The notes beneath the pieces were generated by a model that saw only the letters and a list, made by a program, of their open reading frames with translations, did no database searches and was not told the origin of the DNA. The position numbers and the translations under genes were made by a program. Shown piece by piece: positions 18,157-28,059 of a stretch of 64,000 nt of DNA. This DNA comes from Sphingomonas koreensis (GTDB lineage Bacteria > Pseudomonadota > Alphaproteobacteria > Sphingomonadales > Sphingomonadaceae), in NCBI RefSeq assembly GCF_002797435.1, contig NZ_PGEN01000001.1:4028501-4092500 (forward strand), in the 5' to 3' direction. How positions within the stretch are numbered: position 1 is the first letter of the stretch; the number at the start of each line of letters is the position of its first letter.

Positions 18157-19056
18157 TTAACCGGCGGAATCGAACTTGTCGCGCTTGCGTTGACCGAACA
18201 GCAGGCGGCGCTCGAGATGCAGGCGAGCCGCCGCATAATAGGCTTCGAGGAAGTCGCGGTCGTGCCCCCATGTCACGCCTTCGTCCCGGCGGCCAATCTT
18301 GCGCCGGATGACGCATGCAACCGTGGTGAGCGTGTCGGGATCGTTGCGGTGGAGCACCTCTTCGAGCCGCTGGATCTCGAACTGGCCATAGGTTTCCAGT
18401 TCCTGCGGCGTGAAGCCATAGGCGTCGATCGCGTCGCGGTCGTTGGCGGCGAGCAGGTCGGGCGCGATCTTGGGCCGCTCATTCTCCACCACCCAGGTTC
18501 CCGCGATCAGATCGCCCGCGCGCAGCCGGTCGCGGTTGAACAATGGCATGAACATGAAGATCGCGGTCCAGCCGAGCCCGAGCAGGCCGAGCCAGCGATT
18601 GCTGAATCCCTCCGCCTGCGCGACCATCAGGAAGATAAGGGGGAGGAATACCTCCACCTCGCGCATCAGGTTGCGCGCGAGGATCGCGCCGCCGGTCAGC
18701 CGTCCACCATCGCGCGCGACGACGCGCAGCTTGAGCGCACGCTTGCCCGGGGTCGCCGCGCGCGTGCCGCTTTCGAACAGCGTGAAGTAGAAATTGCGCA
18801 GCAGGAAGAAGCCGAGCAGCCAGATGATCGCGGCCGGGCCGCCGCTGCCCGTGCTGCCCCACAGCGTGATCGCTCCGGCCGTGAGCGCGATCAGCACCGC
18901 GAGCATGATCAGCGCGTCGATCGTGAAGGCGCCGGCGCGGGCCCCGGCGGTGGCGAGCCGCAGATGCAGCGTCACGCCTTCCGGCGTCACCAGCGCGCGG
19001 GTGCGGCGGGCGATATCGTTGGCCGGAGTTGCCTTCACCTTGGGACGTTTAGCCAT
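18157..19056 (-). CDS. RDD-family membrane protein
   Basis: 299 aa. The RDD domain spans about residues 35-185: ARAGAFTIDALIMLA with the signature Arg and Asp, two hydrophobic helices, TPGKRALKLRVV and NRDRLRAGDLIAGTWVV. A soluble tail of about 110 residues follows. RDD proteins are membrane proteins of mostly unknown role, sometimes linked to ion exchange. The start overlaps the stop of the SpoIIM-like gene by 8 bp, so it is operon-coupled. Confidence 0.86.
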   Translation of the reverse strand: MAKRPKVKATPANDIARRTRALVTPEGVTLHLRLATAGARAGAFTIDALIMLAVLIALTAGAITLWGSTGSGGPAAIIWLLGFFLLRNFYFTLFESGTRAATPGKRALKLRVVARDGGRLTGGAILARNLMREVEVFLPLIFLMVAQAEGFSNRWLGLLGLGWTAIFMFMPLFNRDRLRAGDLIAGTWVVENERPKIAPDLLAANDRDAIDAYGFTPQELETYGQFEIQRLEEVLHRNDPDTLTTVACVIRRKIGRRDEGVTWGHDRDFLEAYYAAARLHLERRLLFGQRKRDKFDSAG

Positions 19057-20053
19057 GCGCGCGGCGACCTCCGAGCGCGAAATAGGCGACCCAGAACGCG
19101 AACATCGTCGCGGCGATCCCGTAGCGCGCTGAGTCGTCGGTTATGAGCTGGCGCGCGAACCCCTCAAGCAGGCCCGCGACGAGCAGCATGATGACCACGC
19201 CGATCATCACCAGCGCGGCGCGGCGCCCCGCTTCGCCCGCGGCGGCCACGCGGGTGCGCTGCCCTGGAAAGGCGACAGCACGGCCGATGTGCAGGCCTGC
19301 GGCGCCCGCCAGGATGATCGCGCTGAGCTCGGTCGAGCCATGGATGAGCAGCCAGCCGGTGAAGCCGAAGCCCAAGCCCTTGGGCACGAACACCGCGTAC
19401 ATGGCGCCGAGCAGCACGCCGTTGCTGGCGATCAGGAAGAAGGTGGGGATGGCGAAAGCGAAGCCGAGCGCGAACGCCAGGATCGAAATCTGTGCATTGT
19501 GCGTGAAGAGATAGGTGGCGAATACTTCGAGCCCGCCTTGATCGGGGGCGTCGTAAAGTGTCGAGCGGAGATACTGGGCGGTGGCGTTCATGTCGCGCCC
19601 GCCAGCCATTTCGGCAGGGACGAGTGCGTTGAACCAGGCCGGATCGCCGGCCACGAGGAAATAGCCGGCAAGCGCGCAGGCAAAGAACAGCGCGGCGATC
19701 AGCAATGTCTCGCCAACAATGCCGCGCACCGCGGTGGGCCAGCCATGGGTGAAGAAGCCGCCGATCTGCCGCCAGAGCGGATCGCGGCAGCCGTAGAGAA
19801 CGAAATAGGCGCGGGTGGAAAGGCTCTCGAGATAGGCGGTCATCGATGCGTCGAGCGAGGTTTCGCGCGCGATCGACAGCGCCGACAGCGTGGCACGATA
19901 GAGGCGCGGAAGTTCGACGAGATCGTCGTTGGTGAGCCGCTTGGGCGATTTCTTCTCGACCAGATCGAGCAGGGCTTCGAGCCGCTGCCAGTCGGCCTCG
20001 CGCTCGGCACGAAAATGGCGGACGCCAAAGGCGGGGGTTGCTGCGCTGCTCAT
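19049..20053 (-). CDS. SpoIIM-family (stage II sporulation protein M-like) membrane protein
   Basis: 334 aa. A soluble N-terminal region of about 100 residues (WQRLEALLDLVEKKSPKRL; LPRLYRATLSALSIARE) precedes five to six membrane helices. YLFTHNAQISILAFALGF and LLIHGSTELSAIILAGAAGLHIG match the SpoIIM/DUF95 family. In non-sporulating bacteria this family is found in MoxR-DUF58 operons, as here. The function is unknown. It overlaps both neighbours by a few bases. Confidence 0.86.
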   Translation of the reverse strand: MSSAATPAFGVRHFRAEREADWQRLEALLDLVEKKSPKRLTNDDLVELPRLYRATLSALSIARETSLDASMTAYLESLSTRAYFVLYGCRDPLWRQIGGFFTHGWPTAVRGIVGETLLIAALFFACALAGYFLVAGDPAWFNALVPAEMAGGRDMNATAQYLRSTLYDAPDQGGLEVFATYLFTHNAQISILAFALGFAFAIPTFFLIASNGVLLGAMYAVFVPKGLGFGFTGWLLIHGSTELSAIILAGAAGLHIGRAVAFPGQRTRVAAAGEAGRRAALVMIGVVIMLLVAGLLEGFARQLITDDSARYGIAATMFAFWVAYFALGGRRAHG

Positions 20054-21293
20054 GGGCGTTCGCGATCCCGGACATAGCGTTCCGCCAGCGCGAGGGCGAG
20101 ATCGTCGGGCGCGGCCTCGAGCACGTCGATGCCGAGGCGGCGGAGACGTTCGATGACGATGCGGCGCTCGCGGATCAGGCCGTGCGCTATGTTGGTGCGG
20201 ATGACGTCGTCTGCCTCTTCGGGTCGGGCGCCGAGCAGCGCGTCCAGTTCGGTGTCGTGGAAGAGGACGAACAGCACGCGGTGCCGCTTGAGCATCCGCG
20301 CGGCGGCGGCGATCATCAGTTCCGCAGCGGTGGGGTCGGTGAACTCGGTGAACAGGATGACGAGGCTGCGGCGCTGGAGCCGCTGGTCGAGGGTCACCAG
20401 CGAGAGCGTGTAGTTGCTCTCCTGCGTGCCATAGTCGATCCCCGCCGCCGTACGGTGAAGCGTCGCAAAGCCGGCGGTGCCCGAAACGCTGCCCGAATCC
20501 GCACTGGGGCGGCCGGCGAAACCGAAGAGGCGAACCTGATCGCCCGACTTCAACGCGACGAAGGCGGCAAGCAGCGCGGCCGAGACGGCACGGTCGATAC
20601 GCGGCTGGCTGTCCACCGGCTCGCTCATCGCGCGGCCGCAGTCGATCGCGAAGACGACGCTGTTGTCCCGCTCAGTGCGGAATTCGCGCGCGAGCAGCGA
20701 GAAGTGGCGGGCCGATGCCTTCCAGTCGATCGCGCGACGCTCCATGCCCGGCTGGAAATCGGTGAGCGACTGGAATTCGGTGCCGTCGCCGCTGTCGGGG
20801 CGGATGCGCGAGCCGAACTGGCGGCTGCGAAGGAACTGGCGCATGCCCTGCTCGCGCACCGGGCGCAGGCTGGGGAGGACGCGAATCTCTTCGTCGATCG
20901 CGCGGCTGCGCTGACGCCAGGCGAGGCCGAGCGGACCGCCGGTGCGGCCCCAGATGCGCGCAATCCTGGCCGTGCCGCGGCGGGCTGCGGACCAGGTGAG
21001 GGGCGCATCAGCTGGATCAAGCGGCGCGCCGACATCCGCGGCGTAGCGCAAGGCACCGCCGCCCGCGGGCGCAAGCTGGACGCGATCGCCGACCTCGACC
21101 GAACCGGGCGGCGAAACGGCAAGGTCGGCGTCACGGAGCCGTGGCGCCAGCGCGCCGTCGAGGACGGTGAGGACAAGGATCGCAAATATCCAGAGCAACG
21201 CCAGCAGCCACCCGTCGGGGCGCATGACGCCGAGCACCAGCGCCAGCGGAGCCCCCGCCAGCACCAGCGTCACGGCGCGCTGGGTGGGAACGA

Positions 21294-21297
<4 letters not shown>
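20050..21297 (-). CDS. DUF58 (vWA-like) protein
   Basis: 415 aa. Two membrane helices lie at the N-terminus (residues about 8-48). The DUF58 core follows, with the signature [30 protein letters not shown] cut here only by domain reading (about residues 165-195). A vWA-like fold follows, with its metal-site aspartate in [12 protein letters not shown]58 proteins pair with MoxR AAA+ ATPases and are thought to act in metal insertion or protein maturation. Start and stop overlap neighbours by 4 bp. Confidence 0.88.
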
Positions 21298-22246
<949 letters not shown>

Positions 22247-22250
<4 letters not shown>

Positions 22251-23443
22251 GCCTTCACTTCCTTTCGCCAATCGTCGAGTTTCTGCGCCGCGTGGAGCAG
22301 TTCCGCCTCGGTCTTTGCGTTGCGCACGCGGTCGATCGTGGCGGCATAGGGGGTTTGGGTCGGGAGCGCATCGAGATGCGCGTCGAGCGCTTCGCCCTGC
22401 AAGGTGCGGGGAAGGGCGAGGCGGCGCGCGGCCCAGTCGCGCACCGAATCGGCATAAGCGCCGCCGCCGTCGCGCACGCGCTGCGCACGCCGGGCGAGGC
22501 TGACGATATTCTCGATCAGCGCACGCTTGCCGAACGCAACCGCGCGCGGTTCGCGCCGGGGTGGGCCGAAGCGTGCCCAGGTGGCGATCCCGGCGAGCAG
22601 AGCGGCGGCGAGCAAAGCGAGCGTGACGCCAAGGAAGGGCGGCTCGAACATCAGCTGGGCGAGGTTCCGGCCCCCCGCGCCGAAGGGAAGCATCGTGTCG
22701 AACACGATCGTTCCCGGATTGTCGGGATCGAGTGCTGCCAGGAGAGCGATCGCGGCGAAGGCATTCTGGCGTTCGGCGAGGCCGAAATTGTTGAGCAGAT
22801 CGGGGTCGGCGAGGATGTAGATATTCTTGCCCGGCACCTCGGCCAGCACGGCGTTCCCGTCCGATGCGGTGATCAACGGGTAGATCTTCTCGCCGTCGAT
22901 TGTCTGGAGGGTCTCCGGCGTGCGGAACGGGCGCAGGTCGAGGCTGGTGGGGTAGCGCAGCTGAACCTTTTCGGTCTGGCGCACCTCGACCTTCACGAGC
23001 GGAGCGAGCATCCCGGCGAGCTGCACCGGAGGAATCCCGGTCATCCGCTCCTCGCGCCTTGGGCTGCGCTTCTGCGGCCGGGTCGCCCATTTTGGCAGGA
23101 CGATCAGCACAGGCGCTGCCTCACCCGCCGCATCGCTCAGCGACGCCATGAGCTCGTCGGGTTTGGTACGAAGATTGGGGGTGAGGATCATCATCCCGTG
23201 CTGTGGGCGATCGGCGGCATCGCCCGAAAGGCTGACGGTGCCGCCCGACTTCTCGATCAGGTCGCTGAGCCCTTTGAAGCCCGTGGCAAAGCGCGAGGTG
23301 GGGCTAGGGGTGTTGCCGCGCTGGCGGTCGATACGGTCGCCATAGGCGTTGACCAGCAGAAAGCCGAGCATGAGCACGAGGCCGGCTGCGATCAGGAGCA
23401 GCACGGTGCGCTTGCGGAAGGGGCTGACGGTCTCGCTGCTCAT
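22247..23443 (-). CDS. DUF4350-domain membrane protein
   Basis: 398 aa from ATG 23443. It has an N-terminal membrane helix ([21 protein letters not shown]) and a periplasmic region resembling the DUF4350 domain (about 40-240; [40 protein letters not shown]). A second helix (about 275-297) leads to a cytoplasmic tail. It sits between DUF4129 and MoxR in the operon, a common arrangement. No enzymatic motif is visible and the role is unknown. Confidence 0.8.
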
Positions 23444-24111
23444 CGGCGGCCCAGCGCGAAGTCCGCATAATCGGCGCGGGCACGCGTCCAATCACCCTCG
23501 CCCAGCATGTTGCCGCCGAACAGGCTGCGTTCGACATCGGCGACGACGCGGCGGAACACGCTGCGGGCGGTGTCGGGCAGGCTTTCGAACGCCGCGATGT
23601 CGCGGCTGGTGAGCGAGGGGCGGAGCGAATCGCCGCGCCACTTTTCGATATCCTCGATGCTGCGGTGCAGGATGAGGCGTACGGCTTCGGCGTAGCGACC
23701 GGCGGCGGCGAGCCGATCCGCTTCGTCGAGCAGCGCGCGGGCAACATGGGCATCGGGCGCCCAGCGCGGCGGTTCGGGCGCGGCTTCGCCCCGGCGGAGC
23801 AGGCGCGCGGCGAACCATTCGCGGGCCGCGGGAAACAGCGCGAGCAGGATCGCGACGACGGCCACTGCAATCGCGATCCACATCAGTAGATACCAGCCGC
23901 CGCCGACCCATTCGACGAAACGGCCGAGCGACTGGAACAGCTCGATCAGCCAGCGCGGGGGCGGATTTGAAGGGTCGGGCTGCTGCCAAGGGAGGTCGAA
24001 CTGGATCGACGAATCGGCACGGACGGCCCGATGCGCGGCATCGACCGCTGCAGGATCGCCAAAGACCGGGGCCTGCGGGGCGCTTCCCTGTGCGGCCGGT
24101 GCCGTCGTCAC
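23440..24111 (-). CDS. DUF4129-domain membrane protein, first gene of the MoxR operon
   Basis: 223 aa from GTG 24111, which has GGGGGG about 7 bases upstream; the open frame extends further, into the divergent amidohydrolase leader. One membrane helix lies at about residues 70-95. The C-terminal DUF4129 domain (ARALLDEADRLAAAGRYAEAVRLILHRSIEDI) is of the type also seen attached to transglutaminase-like proteins. It starts an operon running DUF4129, DUF4350, MoxR, DUF58, SpoIIM, RDD, every junction overlapping. Confidence 0.78.
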   Translation of the reverse strand: MTTAPAAQGSAPQAPVFGDPAAVDAAHRAVRADSSIQFDLPWQQPDPSNPPPRWLIELFQSLGRFVEWVGGGWYLLMWIAIAVAVVAILLALFPAAREWFAARLLRRGEAAPEPPRWAPDAHVARALLDEADRLAAAGRYAEAVRLILHRSIEDIEKWRGDSLRPSLTSRDIAAFESLPDTARSVFRRVVADVERSLFGGNMLGEGDWTRARADYADFALGRR

Positions 24112-24235
24112 GTGAATCCCCCCATCGCGACGGTTGGAGCAAATCGCCAAATTGCGCGCAACGCTTTTCGCTCCTAACGGTTGGGAAACCGGTGGCTTTC
24201 GATACCGGACAAATCGAGCAGGGGAGCAGTACGAG

Positions 24236-25660
24236 TTGATCCGCATCATTATCGGCGTCACCGCCGCCGCCAGCCTGGCGGCTTGCGCAGCCAGCGCGGA
24301 GGACAAGCCCAAGACCGCCGCATCCGATGCGCCCGCGCAGCGCGGGCCCGGCAAGGGCAAGGGGTTCGATCACAATCCCTATCCTTCGACCTACAAACCC
24401 TATCCGGGGGTGCCGACGCTGCTGACCAACGTCACCGTCCTGGACGGTGAAGGCGGACGGATCGACAATGGCGCGGTGCTGTTCCGCGACGGCAAGATCG
24501 TCGAGGTCGGTCAGTCGATCGCGGCGCCCGAGGGCGCGAGCGTGATCGACGGGCGCGGAAAATATGTGACGCCAGGCGTGATCGACGTGCACAGCCATCT
24601 GGGCGACTATCCCAGCCCCGGCGTGCAGGCGCATTCCGACGGCAACGAGATGACCGGGCCGGTGACAGCCGAGGTGTGGGCCGAGCATAGCGTGTGGCCG
24701 CAGGACCCGGGCTTCAGCCGCGCGCTGGCCAATGGCGGCGTGACGACGCTGCAGATCCTGCCCGGGTCGGCGAACCTGTTCGGCGGGCGCAGCGTGACGC
24801 TCAAGAACGTCTATGCGCGGACGATGCAGGGGATGAAGTTCCCGGGCGCCCCCTATGGCCTCAAGATGGCGTGCGGCGAGAACCCCAAGCGCGTCTATGG
24901 CGGCAAGGGGCGGATGCCGTCGACCCGGATGGGCAATATCGCGGTCGATCGCGCGACCTGGGCCAAGGCGCAGGAGTACAAGCGCCGCTGGGACAAATAT
25001 GAGGAGAAGGGCGGCGAAGCGCCCGCGCGCGATCTGGCGATGGATACGCTGCGCGGCGTGCTCGACGGCGAGATCATCATCCACAACCATTGCTATCGCG
25101 CCGACGAGATGGCCATCGTCCTCGATATGGCCAAGGAGTTCGGGTACAAGGTGGGGACGTTCCACCATGCGGTGGAGGCCTATAAGATCGCTGACCTGCT
25201 CAAGGCCAACGGCACCTGCGCAGCGGTGTGGGCGGACTGGTGGGGCTTCAAGATGGAGTCCTATGATGCGATCGGGGAGAATCTCGCGATCCTCGAGCGT
25301 GAAGGCGCATGCGGGATGATCCATTCGGACGACGCCAACGGCATCCAGCGGCTCAACCAGGAGATCGCCAAAGTGCGTGCGTCGGCGAAGCGTGCCGGTT
25401 TCGACGTGTCCGAGGCGGTGGCGTGGAAATGGGCGGCGATCACCCCGGCCAGGGCCCTGGGAATCGACAAGGTCACCGGCAGCCTTAAGGCGGGCAAGAT
25501 GGCCGATGTGGTGCTGTGGAACGGCAATCCGTTCAGCGTCTACACGCGGCCGGAGAAGGTCTGGATCGATGGCGCACTGCTCTATGATGCCAATGATCCG
25601 AAACGCAGACCGGTATCGGACTTCGAGCTTGGACAGCCGGGCGAGGGAGACGTGAAATGA
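24236..25660 (+). CDS. Lipoprotein metal-dependent amidohydrolase
   Basis: 474 aa from TTG 24236, with AGGGGAG about 10 bases upstream. The start gives a lipoprotein signal with lipobox SLAAC. An amidohydrolase/imidazolonepropionase-like domain follows: metal ligands H119 and H121 (DVHSH), then HNHCYR, TFHHAVE and HSDDANG. The C-terminal ADVVLWNGNPFSVY closes the composite beta-sandwich. Relatives are secreted dipeptidase- or prolidase-like amidohydrolases; the substrate here is unknown. Its stop overlaps the ATG of a second amidohydrolase-like gene. Confidence 0.85.
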   Translation: MIRIIIGVTAAASLAACAASAEDKPKTAASDAPAQRGPGKGKGFDHNPYPSTYKPYPGVPTLLTNVTVLDGEGGRIDNGAVLFRDGKIVEVGQSIAAPEGASVIDGRGKYVTPGVIDVHSHLGDYPSPGVQAHSDGNEMTGPVTAEVWAEHSVWPQDPGFSRALANGGVTTLQILPGSANLFGGRSVTLKNVYARTMQGMKFPGAPYGLKMACGENPKRVYGGKGRMPSTRMGNIAVDRATWAKAQEYKRRWDKYEEKGGEAPARDLAMDTLRGVLDGEIIIHNHCYRADEMAIVLDMAKEFGYKVGTFHHAVEAYKIADLLKANGTCAAVWADWWGFKMESYDAIGENLAILEREGACGMIHSDDANGIQRLNQEIAKVRASAKRAGFDVSEAVAWKWAAITPARALGIDKVTGSLKAGKMADVVLWNGNPFSVYTRPEKVWIDGALLYDANDPKRRPVSDFELGQPGEGDVK

Positions 25661-26961
25661 AGGTGCTCCTTCTTACAGCAGCAGTCGCGCTGGGCGTGGC
25701 GTTCCCCGCCGCCGCCCAGACCGTGGCGGTGACCAATGCGAAGCTCGTCATCGGTGACGGCTCGGCCCCGGTGGAGGGCGGTACCGTGGTGGTACGCGAC
25801 GGGCGGGTAATCGCAGCCGGGCGCGGCGTCGCAGTGCCTGCAGGCGTTCCGGTGGTGGACGCTGGCGGCCGCTGGGTGACGCCGGGTATCTTCGCCGGCT
25901 TCACCCGCATGGGCATCGTCGAGGTCGACGGGGTGAGCGAGACCAATGACGCGGGAGCGGGTAGCTCGCCCTTCAACGCCGCAATCGACGTGGTACCCGC
26001 GGTGAACCCCAAGACCAGCGCGATTATCCTCAATCGCGCAGAGGGAATCACCCGCGCCGTGGTTGCCCCTCAGGCACGCGGATCGATCTTCGGTGGACAG
26101 GGCGCGATCATCGACCTGGGTGCCGATATGGATGCGGTGACCAAGGCACGCGCCTTCCAGTTCATGGAATATGGCGAGTCCGGCGCCGCACGCGCCGGAG
26201 GCAGCCGTCCGGCAGCCTATGCGATGCTCAAGAACATCCTGTTCGAGGTCCGCGATTACGCGCGTGCGCCGGCGAGCTTCTCGGATCGCGGCAAGGACGC
26301 GCTGCTGACCCGCGCCGACGCACAGGCGCTGGTGCCCGTCGTGACCGGCGCGGTACCGCTGCTGGTGCATGTCGAGCGCGCGTCGGATATCCTCGTCATC
26401 CTTGATCTGAAGCGCGAGGTGCCGGCGCTCAAGCTGGTGCTGGTCGGCGCGACCGAGGGCTGGAGCGTGGCGCGGCAGATCGCAGCGGCTAAGGTGCCCG
26501 TGCTGGCGTCGGCGCTGGCCGATCTGCCCGCGTCGTTCGAGCAGCTTGCCGCAACCCAGTCCAACATCGGGCGGCTGCAGGCGGCGGGGGTGATGGTTGG
26601 GATCGGCATGATCAATGACGACGAGACGCGGCAGGCACGGCTGGTAAAGCAATATGCGGGGAATCTTGTTGCGCTGGGCAAGCTGCCGGGTGCGGCAGGC
26701 CTCGACTGGGGACAGGCATTCGCGTCGATCAGCTCAAAGCCCGCCGAAGCGATGGGCATGGGCGGCGAGTTCGGGTCACTCCGTCCCGGCCGCCGCGGCG
26801 ACGTGGTGGTGTGGGACGGCGATCCGCTGGAGATCGGCACCGCGGCCACGCGCGTGTGGATCGACGGGGTCGAGCAGCCGCTGACGACGCGGCAGGACAG
26901 GCTCAAGCAGCGCTACTTCGATCCGAAGGAAGGCGCCCTGCCCAAGGCGTACGAGCGCTGA
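25657..26961 (+). CDS. Amidohydrolase-fold periplasmic protein lacking the HxH metal motif
   Basis: 434 aa with a Sec signal peptide (cut after about residue 20, AAAQ). The beta-sandwich halves of the amidohydrolase fold are clear (GTVVVRDGRVIAAG; VTPGIFAGF; RRGDVVVWDGDPLEIG). At the position where DxHxH should follow VTPG the sequence reads IFAGFTRMG, so the first two metal ligands are missing. It may be a non-catalytic partner of the upstream enzyme, whose stop overlaps its start. Tandem pairs of this kind occur in related bacteria. Confidence 0.8.
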   Translation: MKVLLLTAAVALGVAFPAAAQTVAVTNAKLVIGDGSAPVEGGTVVVRDGRVIAAGRGVAVPAGVPVVDAGGRWVTPGIFAGFTRMGIVEVDGVSETNDAGAGSSPFNAAIDVVPAVNPKTSAIILNRAEGITRAVVAPQARGSIFGGQGAIIDLGADMDAVTKARAFQFMEYGESGAARAGGSRPAAYAMLKNILFEVRDYARAPASFSDRGKDALLTRADAQALVPVVTGAVPLLVHVERASDILVILDLKREVPALKLVLVGATEGWSVARQIAAAKVPVLASALADLPASFEQLAATQSNIGRLQAAGVMVGIGMINDDETRQARLVKQYAGNLVALGKLPGAAGLDWGQAFASISSKPAEAMGMGGEFGSLRPGRRGDVVVWDGDPLEIGTAATRVWIDGVEQPLTTRQDRLKQRYFDPKEGALPKAYER

Positions 26962-26963
26962 GC

Positions 26964-27617
26964 GTGGCCGAGAAAGCCGGCGGCTTCGCGGTCGGACCGC
27001 GACGCGCCGGCCGTCCGCGCGATCCGGCCAAATATGGTGCGATCATCGAAGCCGCGCGCGCAGCCTTCTTCGCGCGCGGCTTCCAGGCCGCGACGATCGA
27101 GGACATCGCGCAGGCGGCAGGCGTTTCCAAGGTAACCGTGTACAGCCGCTTCGGTGACAAGGAGACCCTGTTCGAGGAGGTGATCCGCGCGGAGAGCGGG
27201 CGGATGGCAGCGGTGTTCGACGACGGGGTCGCCGCGGGCCGCTGTCTCGAGGAACGGCTCAACGCCTATGGCACGTCGTTGATGGAGTTCATTTTCAGCG
27301 AGGAGCATATCGCGGTCGATCGCGTGCTGATGAACGAAATCGCCCAGTCGCGGCGTCTGGCCGAGCGCTTCTTTCAGGCGGGGCCGGCGCTTTGCCTCGG
27401 CCGGCTGGCCGATGCGCTCAGCGAAGCTGCGGATCAGGGCGAGATCGAGATCGACGATCCCTGGATGGCCGCGGAGGATCTGTGCGGGCTGTGGCAGGGC
27501 CTTTCGGACATGGGGATCAAGCTGGGGCTGGAACCTCCGCCCACCCCCGATGCGATCCGCTTCCGCGTCGAACGCGCGACGCGGTTGTTTCTCAAGATGG
27601 TCGGATCGAAGCCGTGA
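26964..27617 (+). CDS. TetR/AcrR-family regulator
   Basis: 217 aa from a GTG at 26964, two bases after the amidohydrolase stop. The helix-turn-helix lies at about residues 22-68 (AARAAFFARGFQAATIEDIAQAAGVSKVTVYSRFGDKETLFEEVI). The C-terminal domain (about 85-205; DPWMAAEDLCGLWQG) resembles the AefR/TetR_C family. It is co-directional with the amidohydrolase pair and may regulate it, though the ligand is unknown. A longer start inside the upstream gene is less likely. Confidence 0.85.
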   Translation: MAEKAGGFAVGPRRAGRPRDPAKYGAIIEAARAAFFARGFQAATIEDIAQAAGVSKVTVYSRFGDKETLFEEVIRAESGRMAAVFDDGVAAGRCLEERLNAYGTSLMEFIFSEEHIAVDRVLMNEIAQSRRLAERFFQAGPALCLGRLADALSEAADQGEIEIDDPWMAAEDLCGLWQGLSDMGIKLGLEPPPTPDAIRFRVERATRLFLKMVGSKP

Positions 27618-27652
27618 CGATCGGCGTTGTCGCCGTGAAGGAGATGCGAAAC

Positions 27653-28000
27653 ATGCGGAAAACTGTTGTGGCGATGGCCGGCGCGCTTTTGCTCGGCGCA
27701 TGCGGCGGCGGCGAGAAGGCCGAGAATGTGGCGGCCGTCAACGCTGCTGCGGACAATGCGGCGGACGCGACCAACTATCAGGCCGAAGTGATCGCGCTGG
27801 CACCTGCGGCGCGGGACGGCGTTTTCCTGCGCGCGGTGCGGGATGCCGGGTTCAATTGTCAGGAGGTGACGCAGACCGAGCGTATCGATCCGGTCAACAG
27901 CAATCCCAGCTGGCGCATCTATTGCGGCAAGAACCCGCACATCATCTCGATCACCCGCGACGGCACCGCCAAGATCGTCAGCCGGACGGACGCGAACTGA
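27653..28000 (+). CDS. Small lipoprotein of unknown function
   Basis: 115 aa. The lipobox LLLGAC (Cys near residue 18) ends a short signal peptide. GAAGGAG lies upstream, with two possible ATGs (27644, 27653); the second has better spacing. The mature part contains two cysteines (about residues 70 and 92; NCQEVTQTERIDPVNSNPSWRIYCGKN) that could form a disulfide. I recognise no family. It lies 35 bp after the TetR gene and ends before a strong convergent terminator. Confidence 0.72.
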   Translation: MRKTVVAMAGALLLGACGGGEKAENVAAVNAAADNAADATNYQAEVIALAPAARDGVFLRAVRDAGFNCQEVTQTERIDPVNSNPSWRIYCGKNPHIISITRDGTAKIVSRTDAN

Positions 28001-28004
28001 CCCG

Positions 28005-28040
28005 AAAAAATAGGGGAGGCAGGCCATGACCTGCCTCCCC
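28005..28040 (-). terminator. Terminator between lipoprotein gene and phoX
   Basis: GGGGAGGCAGG and CCTGCCTCCCC form a perfect 11-bp stem with a 6-nt loop (28013-28040). On the minus strand it is followed by TATTTTTT, so it terminates the phosphatase gene and may also block transcripts from the plus strand. Confidence 0.88.
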
Positions 28041-28059
28041 ATCGAGTCGGGGGTTGAAC

